Below are positions 1 to 8,886 of a stretch of DNA of 38,917 nucleotides, one piece after another. The first letter of the stretch is position 1; the number at the start of each line of letters is the position of its first letter. The position numbers were made by a program, and so were the translations under genes. The DNA lies in the NCBI GenBank assembly GCA_949288065.1, contig CASEIL010000010.1:1-38917 (forward strand), read 5' to 3'. The DNA is from an uncultured Phascolarctobacterium sp. Lineage in GTDB: Bacteria; Bacillota; Negativicutes; Acidaminococcales; Acidaminococcaceae. The notes under the pieces were generated by a model that saw only the letters and a program-made list of their open reading frames with translations, searched no databases and had not been told where the DNA came from.

Positions 1-1731
1 TGCCAAAACATCGCCCTTAAAATCTGCATAATCAACACTGTTAATAGTTACCTTGCCGCCTGTTGCATCGCTGTTATCTATGCCGCGCCCGGCGATAATG
101 TCGCCATAAATGCCTGCTGCATTATCCAATGTAATTTCAGAATTACGGTTTGCACGGATTGCAGAATTGGTACGCATGCCCTGCTTATCTGCATGGTATT
201 CTTCATCGCCCTGTGAATTGATAAAGGTTGCCTGTTTAAACAAAATTTCAGCAGCAGCTTCTTCATCAGATGTTGCTGTTACAGCGTCAGAAGTTGTATG
301 CACAACTGTTGTAACGCCTGCCTCATTTTCATTTGCCGAAGCAAATGTTGCTACACCGCCATCTAAAACTCTGACCTGACCGTTTACTTCATTATCATTA
401 GCAAAAGCATTAAAAGTTGAGCCGCTTACATAAACATCTTCATAATATTTTGCAGTATTAGCTTTCAAGTTTGCTGTTGAACCGCTAAACAAACAAACTG
501 ACCAGCCGTCATTTGCACTTATAGTTAAATTATCAGTAGTGGTATTTATTACTCCTTCCTTACTGCCATAAATACCATATTCATCACCAGCAATATTTAT
601 TTCAGTTGCATTGGCATTAACTTCAGCATTTTCAGTAGTATAAAGCCCTCTGCTTTCATTATCTTTATTTTTAACTTCTAATAAATTATCAGCATTTAAT
701 TTAATTTTACTATTATTCGCATACAAACCATAATTTTCATCAGATATTATACTAACATTATTTGCAATAACCGTAACTTCATTAGTATTTTTATCAAAAT
801 AACCTTTAGAATAGATACCTTGTTTTTCTGTTCCGTGTAAAGTTATATCTCCATTCTCAGCTTGTAATAAAGTCGGCGTATTACCATAAGTATACAAAGC
901 GTAACCTTGCGCATTAATTTTAATATTTCCATTATCCGAAATCAGATTTGTAGTACTTGAAGTATTTTCATCTTTGTAAGACAAACTATAAACACCAGCA
1001 CCACGATACCCCGAAGCAGAACCTCCATCAGATCTTTCGGCATTTAATGTGATGTCACCACCTGCATGAATATCAGCAAAAGCATAAGTTCCAGAACCTT
1101 GCGTCTGCAAAGCAATACCCATATCAACATTTTCCGCTGTAAAGGTGCCTGTTACATCAATATCAACCGTATTGGCATCACCGGCCATACTGATTGCACC
1201 AACATTGTGCCTATCTTCGGTACGCTTATTCCCCATCCACATAGATTCAGCGTTAATTTTCAAAACACCGCTGCTTTCCATATGAATACCGGAATTAGTA
1301 TTATCCATACCGTTAGTAGAGTTAATACCTGATTCAATTAAAATATGTCCGCCTTCAATCGAAAGCGTTGCACCCTCTTCAGCTTCTAATGCACCATTTC
1401 CTTTATAAGCTTTAACCGTAAAAGTTTTTCCGTCACCAATGTGAAAAATCTCTGCTGTTTCCGTATTTAAATTACCCCAATTATGTGCAAGAACAGCAGT
1501 GTGCCAACCTCCATTTGAGGCATCTAGTGTTGCACCTTCATTGAAGTAGTAATGATGTTTCTCACCTTCGGTTGAGCCTTGCAACGAGAATTCTTTTGTT
1601 CCACCATTATCGAAATATAAAAATTGATCGTATTGTTTATCTGGAATTGGCTTTTCGTTTATTTCAGCATACACATTCCCCTGCAACAAGCTTAACATTA
1701 CCAGCGTCGCCAGCATTTGTTTTTTTTTCAT
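1..1731 (-). CDS. Secreted beta-helical adhesin / autotransporter-like protein, N-terminal part
   Basis: This minus-strand frame is open from an ATG at 1731 to the window edge, about 577 codons without a stop, so the C-terminus is missing. The first 25 or so residues form a signal peptide: Lys-rich start, hydrophobic core MLATLVMLSLL, then VYA before a likely cleavage site. The rest is low-complexity and rich in Asn, Gly, Thr, Ile and Asp, with recurring short strands such as ITLNAE, IKINAQ, IKLNAD and EVNANA. This is typical of a right-handed beta-helix passenger. GGAAAGGG lies just before an in-frame ATG at 1740; the ATG at 1731 is better spaced and is chosen. Codons in the first two thirds are strongly A/T-ending, unlike the neighbouring genes, and become more GC-rich near the window edge. 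Whether a C-terminal beta-barrel follows cannot be seen. Family assignment is inference from composition. Confidence 0.75.
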   Translation of the reverse strand, partial: MKKKQMLATLVMLSLLQGNVYAEINEKPIPDKQYDQFLYFDNGGTKEFSLQGSTEGEKHHYYFNEGATLDASNGGWHTAVLAHNWGNLNTETAEIFHIGDGKTFTVKAYKGNGALEAEEGATLSIEGGHILIESGINSTNGMDNTNSGIHMESSGVLKINAESMWMGNKRTEDRHNVGAISMAGDANTVDIDVTGTFTAENVDMGIALQTQGSGTYAFADIHAGGDITLNAERSDGGSASGYRGAGVYSLSYKDENTSSTTNLISDNGNIKINAQGYALYTYGNTPTLLQAENGDITLHGTEKQGIYSKGYFDKNTNEVTVIANNVSIISDENYGLYANNSKIKLNADNLLEVKNKDNESRGLYTTENAEVNANATEINIAGDEYGIYGSKEGVINTTTDNLTISANDGWSVCLFSGSTANLKANTAKYYEDVYVSGSTFNAFANDNEVNGQVRVLDGGVATFASANENEAGVTTVVHTTSDAVTATSDEEAAAEILFKQATFINSQGDEEYHADKQGMRTNSAIRANRNSEITLDNAAGIYGDIIAGRGIDNSDATGGKVTINSVDYADFKGDVLA

Positions 1732-1791
1732 TTCATACATCCCTTTCCAACAAGTTTTGATAGAAAACACAACTTCTCTTTTAGTTATAAT

Positions 1792-1800
1792 ATTCTACCA
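1792..1800 (-). promoter_or_regulatory. Extended -10 promoter for the adhesin gene
   Basis: Reading the minus strand, TGG-TAGAAT (1800 to 1792) matches an extended -10 element about 60 bases upstream of the adhesin start. A weak -35 candidate (CTTGCG) lies 16 bases further upstream. The call rests on motif match only. Confidence 0.4.
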
Positions 1801-1986
1801 CAAAATTACCCCCCCGCAAGACATTTTGGTTGGAGTAAACCTTACTTTTTCTGGTCTTGTGGTAACTTTTTCCCTGCCGGTAGGTTTGTGCGGCGGCGCA
1901 GGCTGCGGTAATCCGCAGTTTACGCTGTGCGTGTTAAGCAATTTTTGCCTTTTTTGCAAAAATGTAAATTTTTTACATCAAAGGGC
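1801..1986. other. Divergent intergenic region with two palindromes
   Basis: No gene is seen between the adhesin promoter and the sigma-factor promoter. Two inverted repeats stand out. CTGCGG-TAAT-CCGCAG is at 1903-1918, and ATGTAAA-TTT-TTTACAT is at 1962-1978. The second ends eight bases before the -35 box of the sigma-factor promoter, a typical position for an operator. A run of seven C residues lies near 1810. No riboswitch or tRNA was recognised. Confidence 0.35.
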
Positions 1987-2016
1987 TTGACAAGCATTAC
2001 CTGTTTTCGCTATAAT
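1987..2016 (+). promoter_or_regulatory. Sigma-A type promoter of the sigma-factor gene
   Basis: TTGACA (1987-1992) and TATAAT (2011-2016) are perfect consensus boxes separated by 18 bases. They lie about 80 bases upstream of the sigma-factor start codon, leaving a short 5' leader. Confidence 0.75.
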
Positions 2017-2095
2017 CTTTTTCACGCCGCTTTTACAGGGTGCGCACCACAAAAGCAGGTTAAAAAATTTTTTATCAAGAAAGGAGTCATTAACA

Positions 2096-2728
2096 ATGAC
2101 ACAAAACCAAAAATTTAATACTGTTAACCATTTTGCAGGTGCCAAAAACGAGCACCCGCCGCAGCAAAGTGCAGGCGAGCAGGCAAACAAATTAAAAGCG
2201 CTCGTAACCGCCGCACAAAGCGGCGATACCAAGGCGCTTGAAGAACTTTGTATTATGTTTGAACCCCTTTTCCGCAAAGAGATGAAGCGTGAGATTTTTT
2301 ATAATTCGATAGGCTTTGAAGAAGGCTTGAGCCTTGCACGTTTACGTTTTATTGAAATTATAATGAGTTATAACGGTGCAGATTTTACTAACCTGCCCGG
2401 TTATATCCGCTGCCGCATCCATTTTGCCCTTTACGATGAAATGAAAAAGGTGTGGGAACGCGAGAATAACGAGGGCACCCTGCCTGCTGATGACGGTGAA
2501 GCAAATATATCCGCCCTTGGCGATAATGTTATAGAGCGTGAGGAACTGGCGATTTTGCTGGAGCTTGCGTTAAAGAAGCTAACCGAAAAACAACGGAATA
2601 CTATTAAAGCCTTATACTTTGAAGGCTACACCGGCAAAGAACTTGCCGCCAAACAAAAAATAACGCCTGCCATGGTTAGCAAAAACCACAAGCAGGCGTT
2701 GAATAATCTAAAACAGAACATTGCTTAA
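2096..2728 (+). CDS. Small sigma-70 family RNA polymerase sigma factor
   Basis: The 210-residue product has the layout of a compact sigma factor. A region-2-like helical segment (about residues 40-125) is followed by a charged linker and a C-terminal region 4 helix-turn-helix (about 150-207). The latter includes LTEKQRNTIKALYFEGYTGKELA and the recognition-helix-like ITPAMVSKNHKQALNNLK. The first 35 residues are polar and probably disordered. AAAGGAG sits at good distance before the ATG. The gene stands alone between its own consensus promoter and a terminator. No anti-sigma gene is adjacent, so control may be transcriptional. The regulon is unknown. It is shorter than housekeeping SigA and resembles ECF or TcdR/phage-type factors; the exact group is not decided. 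Confidence 0.8.
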   Translation: MTQNQKFNTVNHFAGAKNEHPPQQSAGEQANKLKALVTAAQSGDTKALEELCIMFEPLFRKEMKREIFYNSIGFEEGLSLARLRFIEIIMSYNGADFTNLPGYIRCRIHFALYDEMKKVWERENNEGTLPADDGEANISALGDNVIEREELAILLELALKKLTEKQRNTIKALYFEGYTGKELAAKQKITPAMVSKNHKQALNNLKQNIA

Positions 2729-2743
2729 CAGATAAAAAATAAG

Positions 2744-2777
2744 CTCTCATACAACAGGTATGAGAGTGTTTTACTTT
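2744..2777 (+). terminator. Intrinsic terminator after the sigma-factor gene
   Basis: A perfect 9-bp stem (CTCTCATAC at 2744-2752 with GTATGAGAG at 2758-2766), 5-base loop and a T-rich tail follow the stop codon. Confidence 0.8.
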
Positions 2778-2909
2778 ATGCAGCTTTTTTGGAAAACCAA
2801 CCCAAAATAATATTCCCCCTTTACTTTTAAACCGGCAGGATTTTATTTTTAGCTGCCGAAATTTTAAAATAAATAATATAAATTTAAGCAGCATGGGAAG
2901 TGATTGGTT

Positions 2910-4022
2910 ATGCAGCAGTTTTTCAGCAAATTTAAGCTTACCAAAAAGCAGTGCTATTTTGCCGCTGCCATTATTGCCGCCGGCCTTGTGTACCACTTTG
3001 CCGGTGCTGTTTTTAATAAGCCGCAGCCTGCGCCGGTTGTGCCCTATGTGCGCACTGTTACGGCCGGCACCGAAACCGCGCCCGGCAGCCTTGTTTACCC
3101 CGGCGAGGTGCGCGGGCGTTATGAAAGCAATCTGGCCTTTCAGGTAAGCGGCAAAATTATCAGCCGCAATGTAAATTTGGGCGATACCGTACAGGCGGGC
3201 GATGTATTAATGCAGATTGACCCGCGCGACGTTGAAGAAAGCGTTAACGCTGCCCGCGCAGGGCTGGCCTCTGCCAACGCTAATTTTTTGCTGGCCAGCG
3301 ATAACGAAAAACGCTACCGCTCGCTTTTGGCAAGCGGCGCTGTAAGCCAGGCTGTGTACGACCAGTACAACACGCAGCTGAAAGCCGCGCAGGCAGGGCT
3401 CAATCAGGCCGAAGCGCAGATGCAGACGGCGCTGAACCAGCTTAATTATACGCGCCTTACCGCCGGTCACGACGGCGTAATCTCCTCCATCAGCGGCGAG
3501 GTTGGGCAGGTTGCCGCTGCCGGTACGCCGGTGGTAACGCTTGTACGAAAGGGCGAAAAGGAAGTGCGCATTTACATCCCCGAAAACAATGTAGCCACCA
3601 TTCAAACCGGGCAAAACGCGCAAATAACCTTCTGGGCGCTGCCCGATGTTGAAGTCAGCGGGCATATCCGCGAAATTGCCCCGATGGCAGACCCTGTAAC
3701 GCGTACCTACCAGGTTTGCGTTGCGCTTGATAATATGCCGCCGCAGGTTCAGCTTGGCATGACGGCCAAAGTACATTTTTCCGGCGGCAGCGAAAACATG
3801 CTCATCCTGCCCAAGGCAGCCATTTACCAGACCGGCGATACGCCGCAGGTTTGGGTTGTAAAAGATAGCCATGTTAAACTGGTGCCGGTAGAAATTGCCG
3901 GTTACGAAAACAACAGCATTATTATTAAAAGCGGCGTGCATAACGGCGACGTTATTGTTACCGGCGGCGCTGCCAAACTTACGCCCGGGCAGGAAGTGCG
4001 TTTGGAAGGTGATGCAGAGTGA
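2910..4022 (+). CDS. RND efflux periplasmic adaptor (membrane fusion protein)
   Basis: The 370-residue product is an HlyD/AcrA-type adaptor that would bridge an inner-membrane RND pump and an outer-membrane channel. An N-terminal hydrophobic segment (YFAAAIIAAGLVYHFAGAVF) anchors it. A biotinyl-lipoyl-like half-motif follows (VSGKIISRNVNLGDTVQAGDVL), then an alpha-helical hairpin rich in Ala and Gln (about residues 95-150), the second lipoyl half and beta-barrel domains. GGGAAG lies 9 bases before ATG 2910; a TTG two codons upstream is too close to that site. The stop overlaps the GTG of the pump gene by 4 bases, so the two are translationally coupled. No TolC-type gene is in the window. Confidence 0.9.
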   Translation: MQQFFSKFKLTKKQCYFAAAIIAAGLVYHFAGAVFNKPQPAPVVPYVRTVTAGTETAPGSLVYPGEVRGRYESNLAFQVSGKIISRNVNLGDTVQAGDVLMQIDPRDVEESVNAARAGLASANANFLLASDNEKRYRSLLASGAVSQAVYDQYNTQLKAAQAGLNQAEAQMQTALNQLNYTRLTAGHDGVISSISGEVGQVAAAGTPVVTLVRKGEKEVRIYIPENNVATIQTGQNAQITFWALPDVEVSGHIREIAPMADPVTRTYQVCVALDNMPPQVQLGMTAKVHFSGGSENMLILPKAAIYQTGDTPQVWVVKDSHVKLVPVEIAGYENNSIIIKSGVHNGDVIVTGGAAKLTPGQEVRLEGDAE

Positions 4023-7000
4023 AGAACGGAAACCTTGCTTCGTGGAGCATTACGCACCGGCAGATAATTTACTTTTTTATGTTTTTATGCCTGGTGGCAG
4101 GCATTTACAGCTATAACACCCTTGGGCGTGCGGAAGACCCCAGCTTTACCGTTAAGCAGATGGTAATTTCGGCCGCCTGGCCCGGCGCTACCGCACAGGA
4201 AATGGAGGAGCAGGTTGCCGATAAGCTGGAAAAGCAGGCGCAGGCTTCTACCGATATTGATTATATTACCAGCTATTCGCGCCCCGGCATTTGCGTGGTA
4301 AACGTCTATTTAAAAGAGGACGTTGACAAGGAGGACGTGCGCCCGCACTGGCTGGAACTGCGCAATATGATTAATGATATTAAAGGCGACCTGCCCAGCG
4401 GTGTTTACGGCCCGTATTTTGACGACCGTTTTGACGATGTTTACGGCAATATTTACGCGCTTACCTCCGACAGCTTCAGCTATGAGGATATGCGCCGCAA
4501 GGCCGAAGAAATAAAACGTGTTTTTTACACCGTGCCCGATGTAAAAAAAGTAGAGCTGATTGGCGTGCAGCCGGAAAAAATTTATCTGGAAGTATCCAAC
4601 AGCAAGCTGGCGCAGCTTGGCATACCGCTTGATACGCTGGCCGCCGCCATTCAGTCGCAGACAGCGATGGTGCCCGCCGGTATGAGCGAAACGCCGGACG
4701 ATAATGTTTACCTGCGCCTTACCGGCATGCCGGACGCAGTGGAAAACATCGCCTCGCTGCCGATACAGGCTAACGGGCGCGTGTTCCGCCTTGGCGATAT
4801 TGCCAATGTTAAACGCGGCTATGCCGACCCGCCCGAGCCGAAGTTCTTCTTTAACGGGCAGCCTGCCGTAGGCATTGCCCTATCGATGGAGGACGGCGGC
4901 AATAACATCCGCCTTGGCGAAAATTTAGCCAAGATTATTACGCAGATTACCGCCGAGCTGCCGCTGGGCTTTGAGCTGCATCAGGTTGCCAACCAGCCGG
5001 AGGTTGTAAAAAACTCTATTGACGAATTTACGCAAAGCCTGAAAGAAGCCGTTATTATTGTGCTGGCCGTCAGCCTTATCAGTTTGGGGCGGCGCTGCGG
5101 CTATGTAATTTCCGTGTGCATTCCGCTGGTGCTGCTGGGCACGTTTATAGGCATGTACGCGCTGGGCATTGATTTGCACAAGGTGTCGCTCGGCGCGCTG
5201 ATTATTGCGCTGGGCATGCTGGTTGACGACGCTATTGTAGTGGTAGAGCTGATGGAAATTAAGCTTGCCGAAGGCTGGGAGCGCAAAAAGGCCGCCAGCT
5301 ATGCGTTTGAAACCTGCGCCATTCCGCTGCTCGTCGGCACGGTTATTACCTGCGTTGGCTTTACGCCGATATATTTTTCCAAAGGCAATGTGGGCGAATT
5401 TGCCGGCAGTTTGTTTATAGTTATCAGCCTGGCGCTGATGCTTTCGTGGGTGGTATCGGCAACGGTTGCGCCGGTGCTGGGCTACGAATGGGTGCACCCC
5501 AAAAAGATTGCCGAAGGCAGCGCCTACACCACGCCGTTTTACCAGAAATTCCGCAGCCTGCTGGAATGGGCGCTGGCGCACCGTGCCGTTGTGATAGCGC
5601 TTACCGTGGGCGCATTTTGCGGCTCGCTGTTTTTAACCAAATTTATAGATAAAGAATTCTTCCCGCCTTCCGTGCGGCCGGAACTTTTGGTTGAAATAAA
5701 CATGCCCGAAGGCAGCAGCCTGAAGGCTACCGAAAAAACTGCGCTGAAACTGACGGATATTTTAAGGGACGACCCGGATATTTTAAACATCGGCACCTAC
5801 GTTGGCGAAAGCGCGCCGCGTTTTGTGCTGGTTGTTGAGCCGGTGCAGCCGCGCGAAAATTATGCGCAGCTGGTTATCCTCACCAAGGATGTGGAAGCCA
5901 AAAACAGGCTGGAACAGAAAATTAACGAACTGGCTGCCCGCGAAATACCGGAAGCCGTTATTTACAGCAAATCCATTCCGCTCGGCCCGCCTTCCGCCTA
6001 CCCTGTTATGCTGCGCGTATCCGCACCGACGGAGAGCATGGCTAAAGATTACGCGCAAAAGGTACGCGAAGTTACCTTGCAGCACCCGGCCGTTACCATG
6101 ACGCGCTACGACTGGATGGAGAAAACGGGCGCGGTAAAAGTTGCCATTGATAACGACAAGCTGCGGCAAATGGGCATTGACCGGCAAACCGTGGCCGTTG
6201 CCTTGCAAGCAGAACTCAGCGGTTACACGGTAGCCCAATATTATGAAGGCGACCAGGCTATCGACCTTGTGTTCCGCCTCGACGCTGCCGACCGGGCTAA
6301 AATTTCCAACCTTGGCCAGCTTTCCATCCCCACCAGCAAGGGCAGCGTACCGCTGGCGCAGGTGGCAAATATCAGCTACGAGGCTGAAGATAATATGATT
6401 TGGCGGCGCAATCTGCTGCCTACCGTTACCGTTAACGCAGGCATTGCCCCGGGCTACACCGGCAACGACGTTACGCAACAAATTTACGATAACCTTGCCG
6501 AAATGCGCAGCAAGCTTCCGCCCGGCGTAAGCATTGAAATAGGCGGCCCGCTGGAAAGCAGCAACAAAGCCTTAAACTACCTGCTGGTGCCGATTCCCAT
6601 TATGTTTATTACCATGCTGGTGCTTTTAATGCTGCAATTAAAGGACATCCACAAGCTGTTCATCATCATCTGCACCGCGCCGATGGGTATTATCGGCGTT
6701 GTAATTGGGCTGCTGCTGTTCAATTCTTCCATGGGCTTTTTAGCGCAGCTTGGCATCCTGTCGCTGACGGGCATTATCATCCGCAACTCCGTAGTGCTTA
6801 TCGACCAGGTTGATTTGCACTTAGCGGCAGGCATGCAGCCATACAATGCCGTGCTGGAATCTGCCATTGTGCGCTTCCGCCCCATTATGCTGGCGGCGCT
6901 TACCACTGTACTCGGCCTGGTGCCGATGTTCACCAACCCGTTTTGGGAATCCATGGCCGTGGCGATTGCCTGCGGGCTTACCGGCGCCACCCTGCTGACG

Positions 7001-7054
7001 CTTGTAGTATTGCCGGTAATTTATTCAATAATGTTTAAAATAACAAAAGCCTAA
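4019..7054 (+). CDS. RND efflux transporter permease (AcrB/HAE1-like)
   Basis: The 1011-residue product has the RND layout: one N-terminal transmembrane helix, a large periplasmic loop, a block of helices (about residues 335-540), a second loop, and a final helix block (about 860-1010). In the fourth helix LGMLVDDAIVVVE contains the paired proton-relay Asp residues (403-404). At the position of the tenth-helix Lys of AcrB the sequence is IIIRNSVVLID, giving Arg922; some other RND subfamilies are known to carry Arg there. It is slightly shorter than AcrB (about 1049). The GTG start overlaps the adaptor stop. Substrate is unknown; drugs, bile or lipids are possible. Confidence 0.92.
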   Translation: MKNGNLASWSITHRQIIYFFMFLCLVAGIYSYNTLGRAEDPSFTVKQMVISAAWPGATAQEMEEQVADKLEKQAQASTDIDYITSYSRPGICVVNVYLKEDVDKEDVRPHWLELRNMINDIKGDLPSGVYGPYFDDRFDDVYGNIYALTSDSFSYEDMRRKAEEIKRVFYTVPDVKKVELIGVQPEKIYLEVSNSKLAQLGIPLDTLAAAIQSQTAMVPAGMSETPDDNVYLRLTGMPDAVENIASLPIQANGRVFRLGDIANVKRGYADPPEPKFFFNGQPAVGIALSMEDGGNNIRLGENLAKIITQITAELPLGFELHQVANQPEVVKNSIDEFTQSLKEAVIIVLAVSLISLGRRCGYVISVCIPLVLLGTFIGMYALGIDLHKVSLGALIIALGMLVDDAIVVVELMEIKLAEGWERKKAASYAFETCAIPLLVGTVITCVGFTPIYFSKGNVGEFAGSLFIVISLALMLSWVVSATVAPVLGYEWVHPKKIAEGSAYTTPFYQKFRSLLEWALAHRAVVIALTVGAFCGSLFLTKFIDKEFFPPSVRPELLVEINMPEGSSLKATEKTALKLTDILRDDPDILNIGTYVGESAPRFVLVVEPVQPRENYAQLVILTKDVEAKNRLEQKINELAAREIPEAVIYSKSIPLGPPSAYPVMLRVSAPTESMAKDYAQKVREVTLQHPAVTMTRYDWMEKTGAVKVAIDNDKLRQMGIDRQTVAVALQAELSGYTVAQYYEGDQAIDLVFRLDAADRAKISNLGQLSIPTSKGSVPLAQVANISYEAEDNMIWRRNLLPTVTVNAGIAPGYTGNDVTQQIYDNLAEMRSKLPPGVSIEIGGPLESSNKALNYLLVPIPIMFITMLVLLMLQLKDIHKLFIIICTAPMGIIGVVIGLLLFNSSMGFLAQLGILSLTGIIIRNSVVLIDQVDLHLAAGMQPYNAVLESAIVRFRPIMLAALTTVLGLVPMFTNPFWESMAVAIACGLTGATLLTLVVLPVIYSIMFKITKA

Positions 7055-7078
7055 AATAAAATTTGCACTAAGACGCAG

Positions 7079-7120
7079 AAAAGCGCACCATACTTTTATA
7101 GTATAGTGCGCTTTTGTTGT
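7079..7120. terminator. Intrinsic terminator between the convergent RND and aro operons
   Basis: AAAAGCGCAC (7079-7088) pairs with GTGCGCTTTT (7106-7115), extended by ATACT/AGTAT past one mismatch. A T-rich tail follows on the plus strand. It ends the RND operon, and probably also serves the aro operon coming from the right. Confidence 0.8.
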
Positions 7121-7128
7121 TTAAGTTT

Positions 7129-7569
7129 TTAGTTCTCATCCGGCAGCGCCGCCAAGGCACGCAGGGCAAGGGCATAGCCCATAAAGCCCAGCCCGCAAAT
7201 CTGCCCCAGGCAGGCAGGCGCCGTTACGGATTTATGGCGGAACTCCTCGCGCGCGTGCACGTTGCTTAAATGCACCTCAATGGCGGGCAGCGCCACGCCT
7301 TTCAGCGCGTCCAAAAGCGCCACGCTGTAATGCGTATAGGCCGCGGGGTTGATGACAATGCCGTCGTATTTGCCGTAAGCCTCCTGAATAAACGTCACCA
7401 GCTCGCCCTCGTAATTACTCTGGCGGATATCGACGTTAACGCCGATTTCTTTGGCCTGCTGCAAAATAAACGCGCACAAATCGGCGTAATCCTGCGCGCC
7501 ATATACATTTTTTTCGCGGATGCCCAGCAAATTAATGTTAGGCCCGTTAATTACCAAAATATTTTTCAT
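7129..7569 (-). CDS. aroQ: 3-dehydroquinate dehydratase, type II
   Basis: This 146-residue enzyme dehydrates 3-dehydroquinate to 3-dehydroshikimate, the third shikimate-pathway step. Type II features are clear: VINGPNINLLG near the start, the catalytic-loop Tyr in KNVYG, INPAAYTHYSVALLDAL with the catalytic His, and IEVHLSNVHAREEFR for substrate binding. Length is normal for the family. Its ATG overlaps the stop of the shikimate kinase gene (ATGA), so it is the last gene of the nine-gene aromatic operon. Confidence 0.95.
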   Translation of the reverse strand: MKNILVINGPNINLLGIREKNVYGAQDYADLCAFILQQAKEIGVNVDIRQSNYEGELVTFIQEAYGKYDGIVINPAAYTHYSVALLDALKGVALPAIEVHLSNVHAREEFRHKSVTAPACLGQICGLGFMGYALALRALAALPDEN

Positions 7570-8066
7570 TTTTCCATCTCCCCGGCAATGTTTACAAGCT
7601 GTTTTAAAGCGTCCTCAACGCCGTTTGCATTATCCACGGTGCAATCGGCGTATTTTTTATATAAATGCTCACGCTCGCGGTACAGCTCAAAAATACGCTG
7701 CACGCCCTGAGCCAAAAGCGGACGGGTGTTAATTTCCACGTCACCTACAATCGCCTCCGGCGGACGGTTTATAAAAACCACGCAGCCGGTTTCTTTATAG
7801 GCTGCCATGCTGCCAGCACGCTTAACCACACCGCCGCCTGCCGCGATAACGCAGCCCTGCTTTTGCGCAAGGTACTTGGCCGTGCGCTCCTCCGCCGCGC
7901 GGAACACATCCTCGCCCTGCGCGAAAAATTCTTTAATGCTGTAAGGCTCGCGCGCTTCCAGCACATCGTCGGCATCATAAAACTCCCTGCCCAGCTGCGC
8001 CGCCAGCATTTTGCCCAGCGTGGTTTTGCCGCTGCCCGGCATACCGATTAAAACTATGTTTTTCAT
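7566..8066 (-). CDS. aroK: Shikimate kinase
   Basis: The 166-residue product phosphorylates shikimate with ATP. It has a P-loop GMPGSGKT (residues 8-15), the shikimate-binding DADD (31-34), the FRAAE segment with the binding Arg, and AAGGGVV. A lid region with an Arg-rich segment follows (NTRPLL). Start and stop overlap its neighbours by 4 bases on both sides, so it is translationally coupled to aroE and aroQ. Confidence 0.95.
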   Translation of the reverse strand: MKNIVLIGMPGSGKTTLGKMLAAQLGREFYDADDVLEAREPYSIKEFFAQGEDVFRAAEERTAKYLAQKQGCVIAAGGGVVKRAGSMAAYKETGCVVFINRPPEAIVGDVEINTRPLLAQGVQRIFELYREREHLYKKYADCTVDNANGVEDALKQLVNIAGEMEK

Positions 8067-8884
8067 ACCGCACCAGCCAGCCTTTGCGCAATTTTTACGG
8101 CTAAATCCGCACCCAGCTTACGCTGCTGCCAAATCTCCTGCGCCGCCACCGCCTGCGCCGCCAGCATTAACAGCCCGTTAACAGCCTGCCTGCCGCTGTT
8201 TTTGGCAAGGCGCAAAAATTCCGTTTCGGCAGGGTTGTAAATCAAATCCACCGCCGCACCGAAGTTTTTAATTACTTCTTCGCCCACGGGGCTGACGCCT
8301 GTTTTGGGGTACATGCCCACCGGCGTGCAGTTTACCAAAAGCCCGCCGCTTTCCTGCGCCAGCTGCGCATAGCTCAGGCAGCGCGTTGGTATGCTGCCGC
8401 AGATTTTTAAAACTTCTGCCGGTATTTGCTGCGGGCTGCGCGATACCAATAGCAGCTCTGCCGCGCCGCGTTTGGCAAGATATTGCAGCACTGCGCGCGA
8501 TGCGCCGCCGATACCCAGCACCGCTGCCTTTTGCCCGCGCGCTTCAATGCCGTTGTGTTCCAAAAGCATGCCAAAACCCAGCCAGTCGGTGTTATAGCCG
8601 CAGCTTTTGCCGTTAACAAAACTGATGGTGTTCACCGCGCCGATAGCCGCCGCTTCGGGTGCTATCTCATCCAAAAAGGGAATGACATCCACCTTGTGCG
8701 GAATGGTTACGTTAACGCCGGTGTAGGTTTGGGCAAGTTCCTTCAGCCCTGCTTCCAGCGCTTCCGTCGGCAGCTCCAGCAGCTTGTAATCTGCTGCAAG
8801 CCCCAGTTCTTCAAAAATCATTTGATGTATTTGCGGCGACAGGCTGTGCCCCAGCTTAGCGCCGAGTAATGCAAAATGCTGCAT
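8063..8884 (-). CDS. aroE: Shikimate dehydrogenase
   Basis: The 273-residue enzyme reduces 3-dehydroshikimate to shikimate with NADPH. It has the substrate motif LGHSLSP near the N-terminus, the catalytic Lys in NVTIPHK, GAVNTI, and the Rossmann motif GIGGASRAVLQYL. The C-terminus has NGLLMLAAQA. Two in-frame ATG codons lie at 8890 and 8884. AGGAG is 8 bases from the second but only 2 from the first, so 8884 is chosen. It overlaps or abuts the end of pheA and the start of aroK. Confidence 0.93.
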   Translation of the reverse strand: MQHFALLGAKLGHSLSPQIHQMIFEELGLAADYKLLELPTEALEAGLKELAQTYTGVNVTIPHKVDVIPFLDEIAPEAAAIGAVNTISFVNGKSCGYNTDWLGFGMLLEHNGIEARGQKAAVLGIGGASRAVLQYLAKRGAAELLLVSRSPQQIPAEVLKICGSIPTRCLSYAQLAQESGGLLVNCTPVGMYPKTGVSPVGEEVIKNFGAAVDLIYNPAETEFLRLAKNSGRQAVNGLLMLAAQAVAAQEIWQQRKLGADLAVKIAQRLAGAV

Positions 8885-8886
8885 AA

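Noticed and set aside
1978..2277. 99-codon minus-strand frame over the sigma-factor promoter
   Set aside because: It runs across a consensus promoter and the sigma-factor start; no family similarity or ribosome site.
2893..3147. Alternative plus-strand frame overlapping the adaptor start
   Set aside because: It is out of frame with the conserved adaptor and has Pro/Arg-rich shadow composition.
3207..3941. 244-codon minus-strand open frame inside the RND adaptor gene
   Set aside because: It is fully antisense to a clear family member, has no recognisable domain, and arises from GC-biased codons.
5783..6481. 232-codon minus-strand open frame inside the RND permease gene
   Set aside because: Antisense shadow of a conserved transporter; composition (His, Asn, Arg-rich) is not protein-like.
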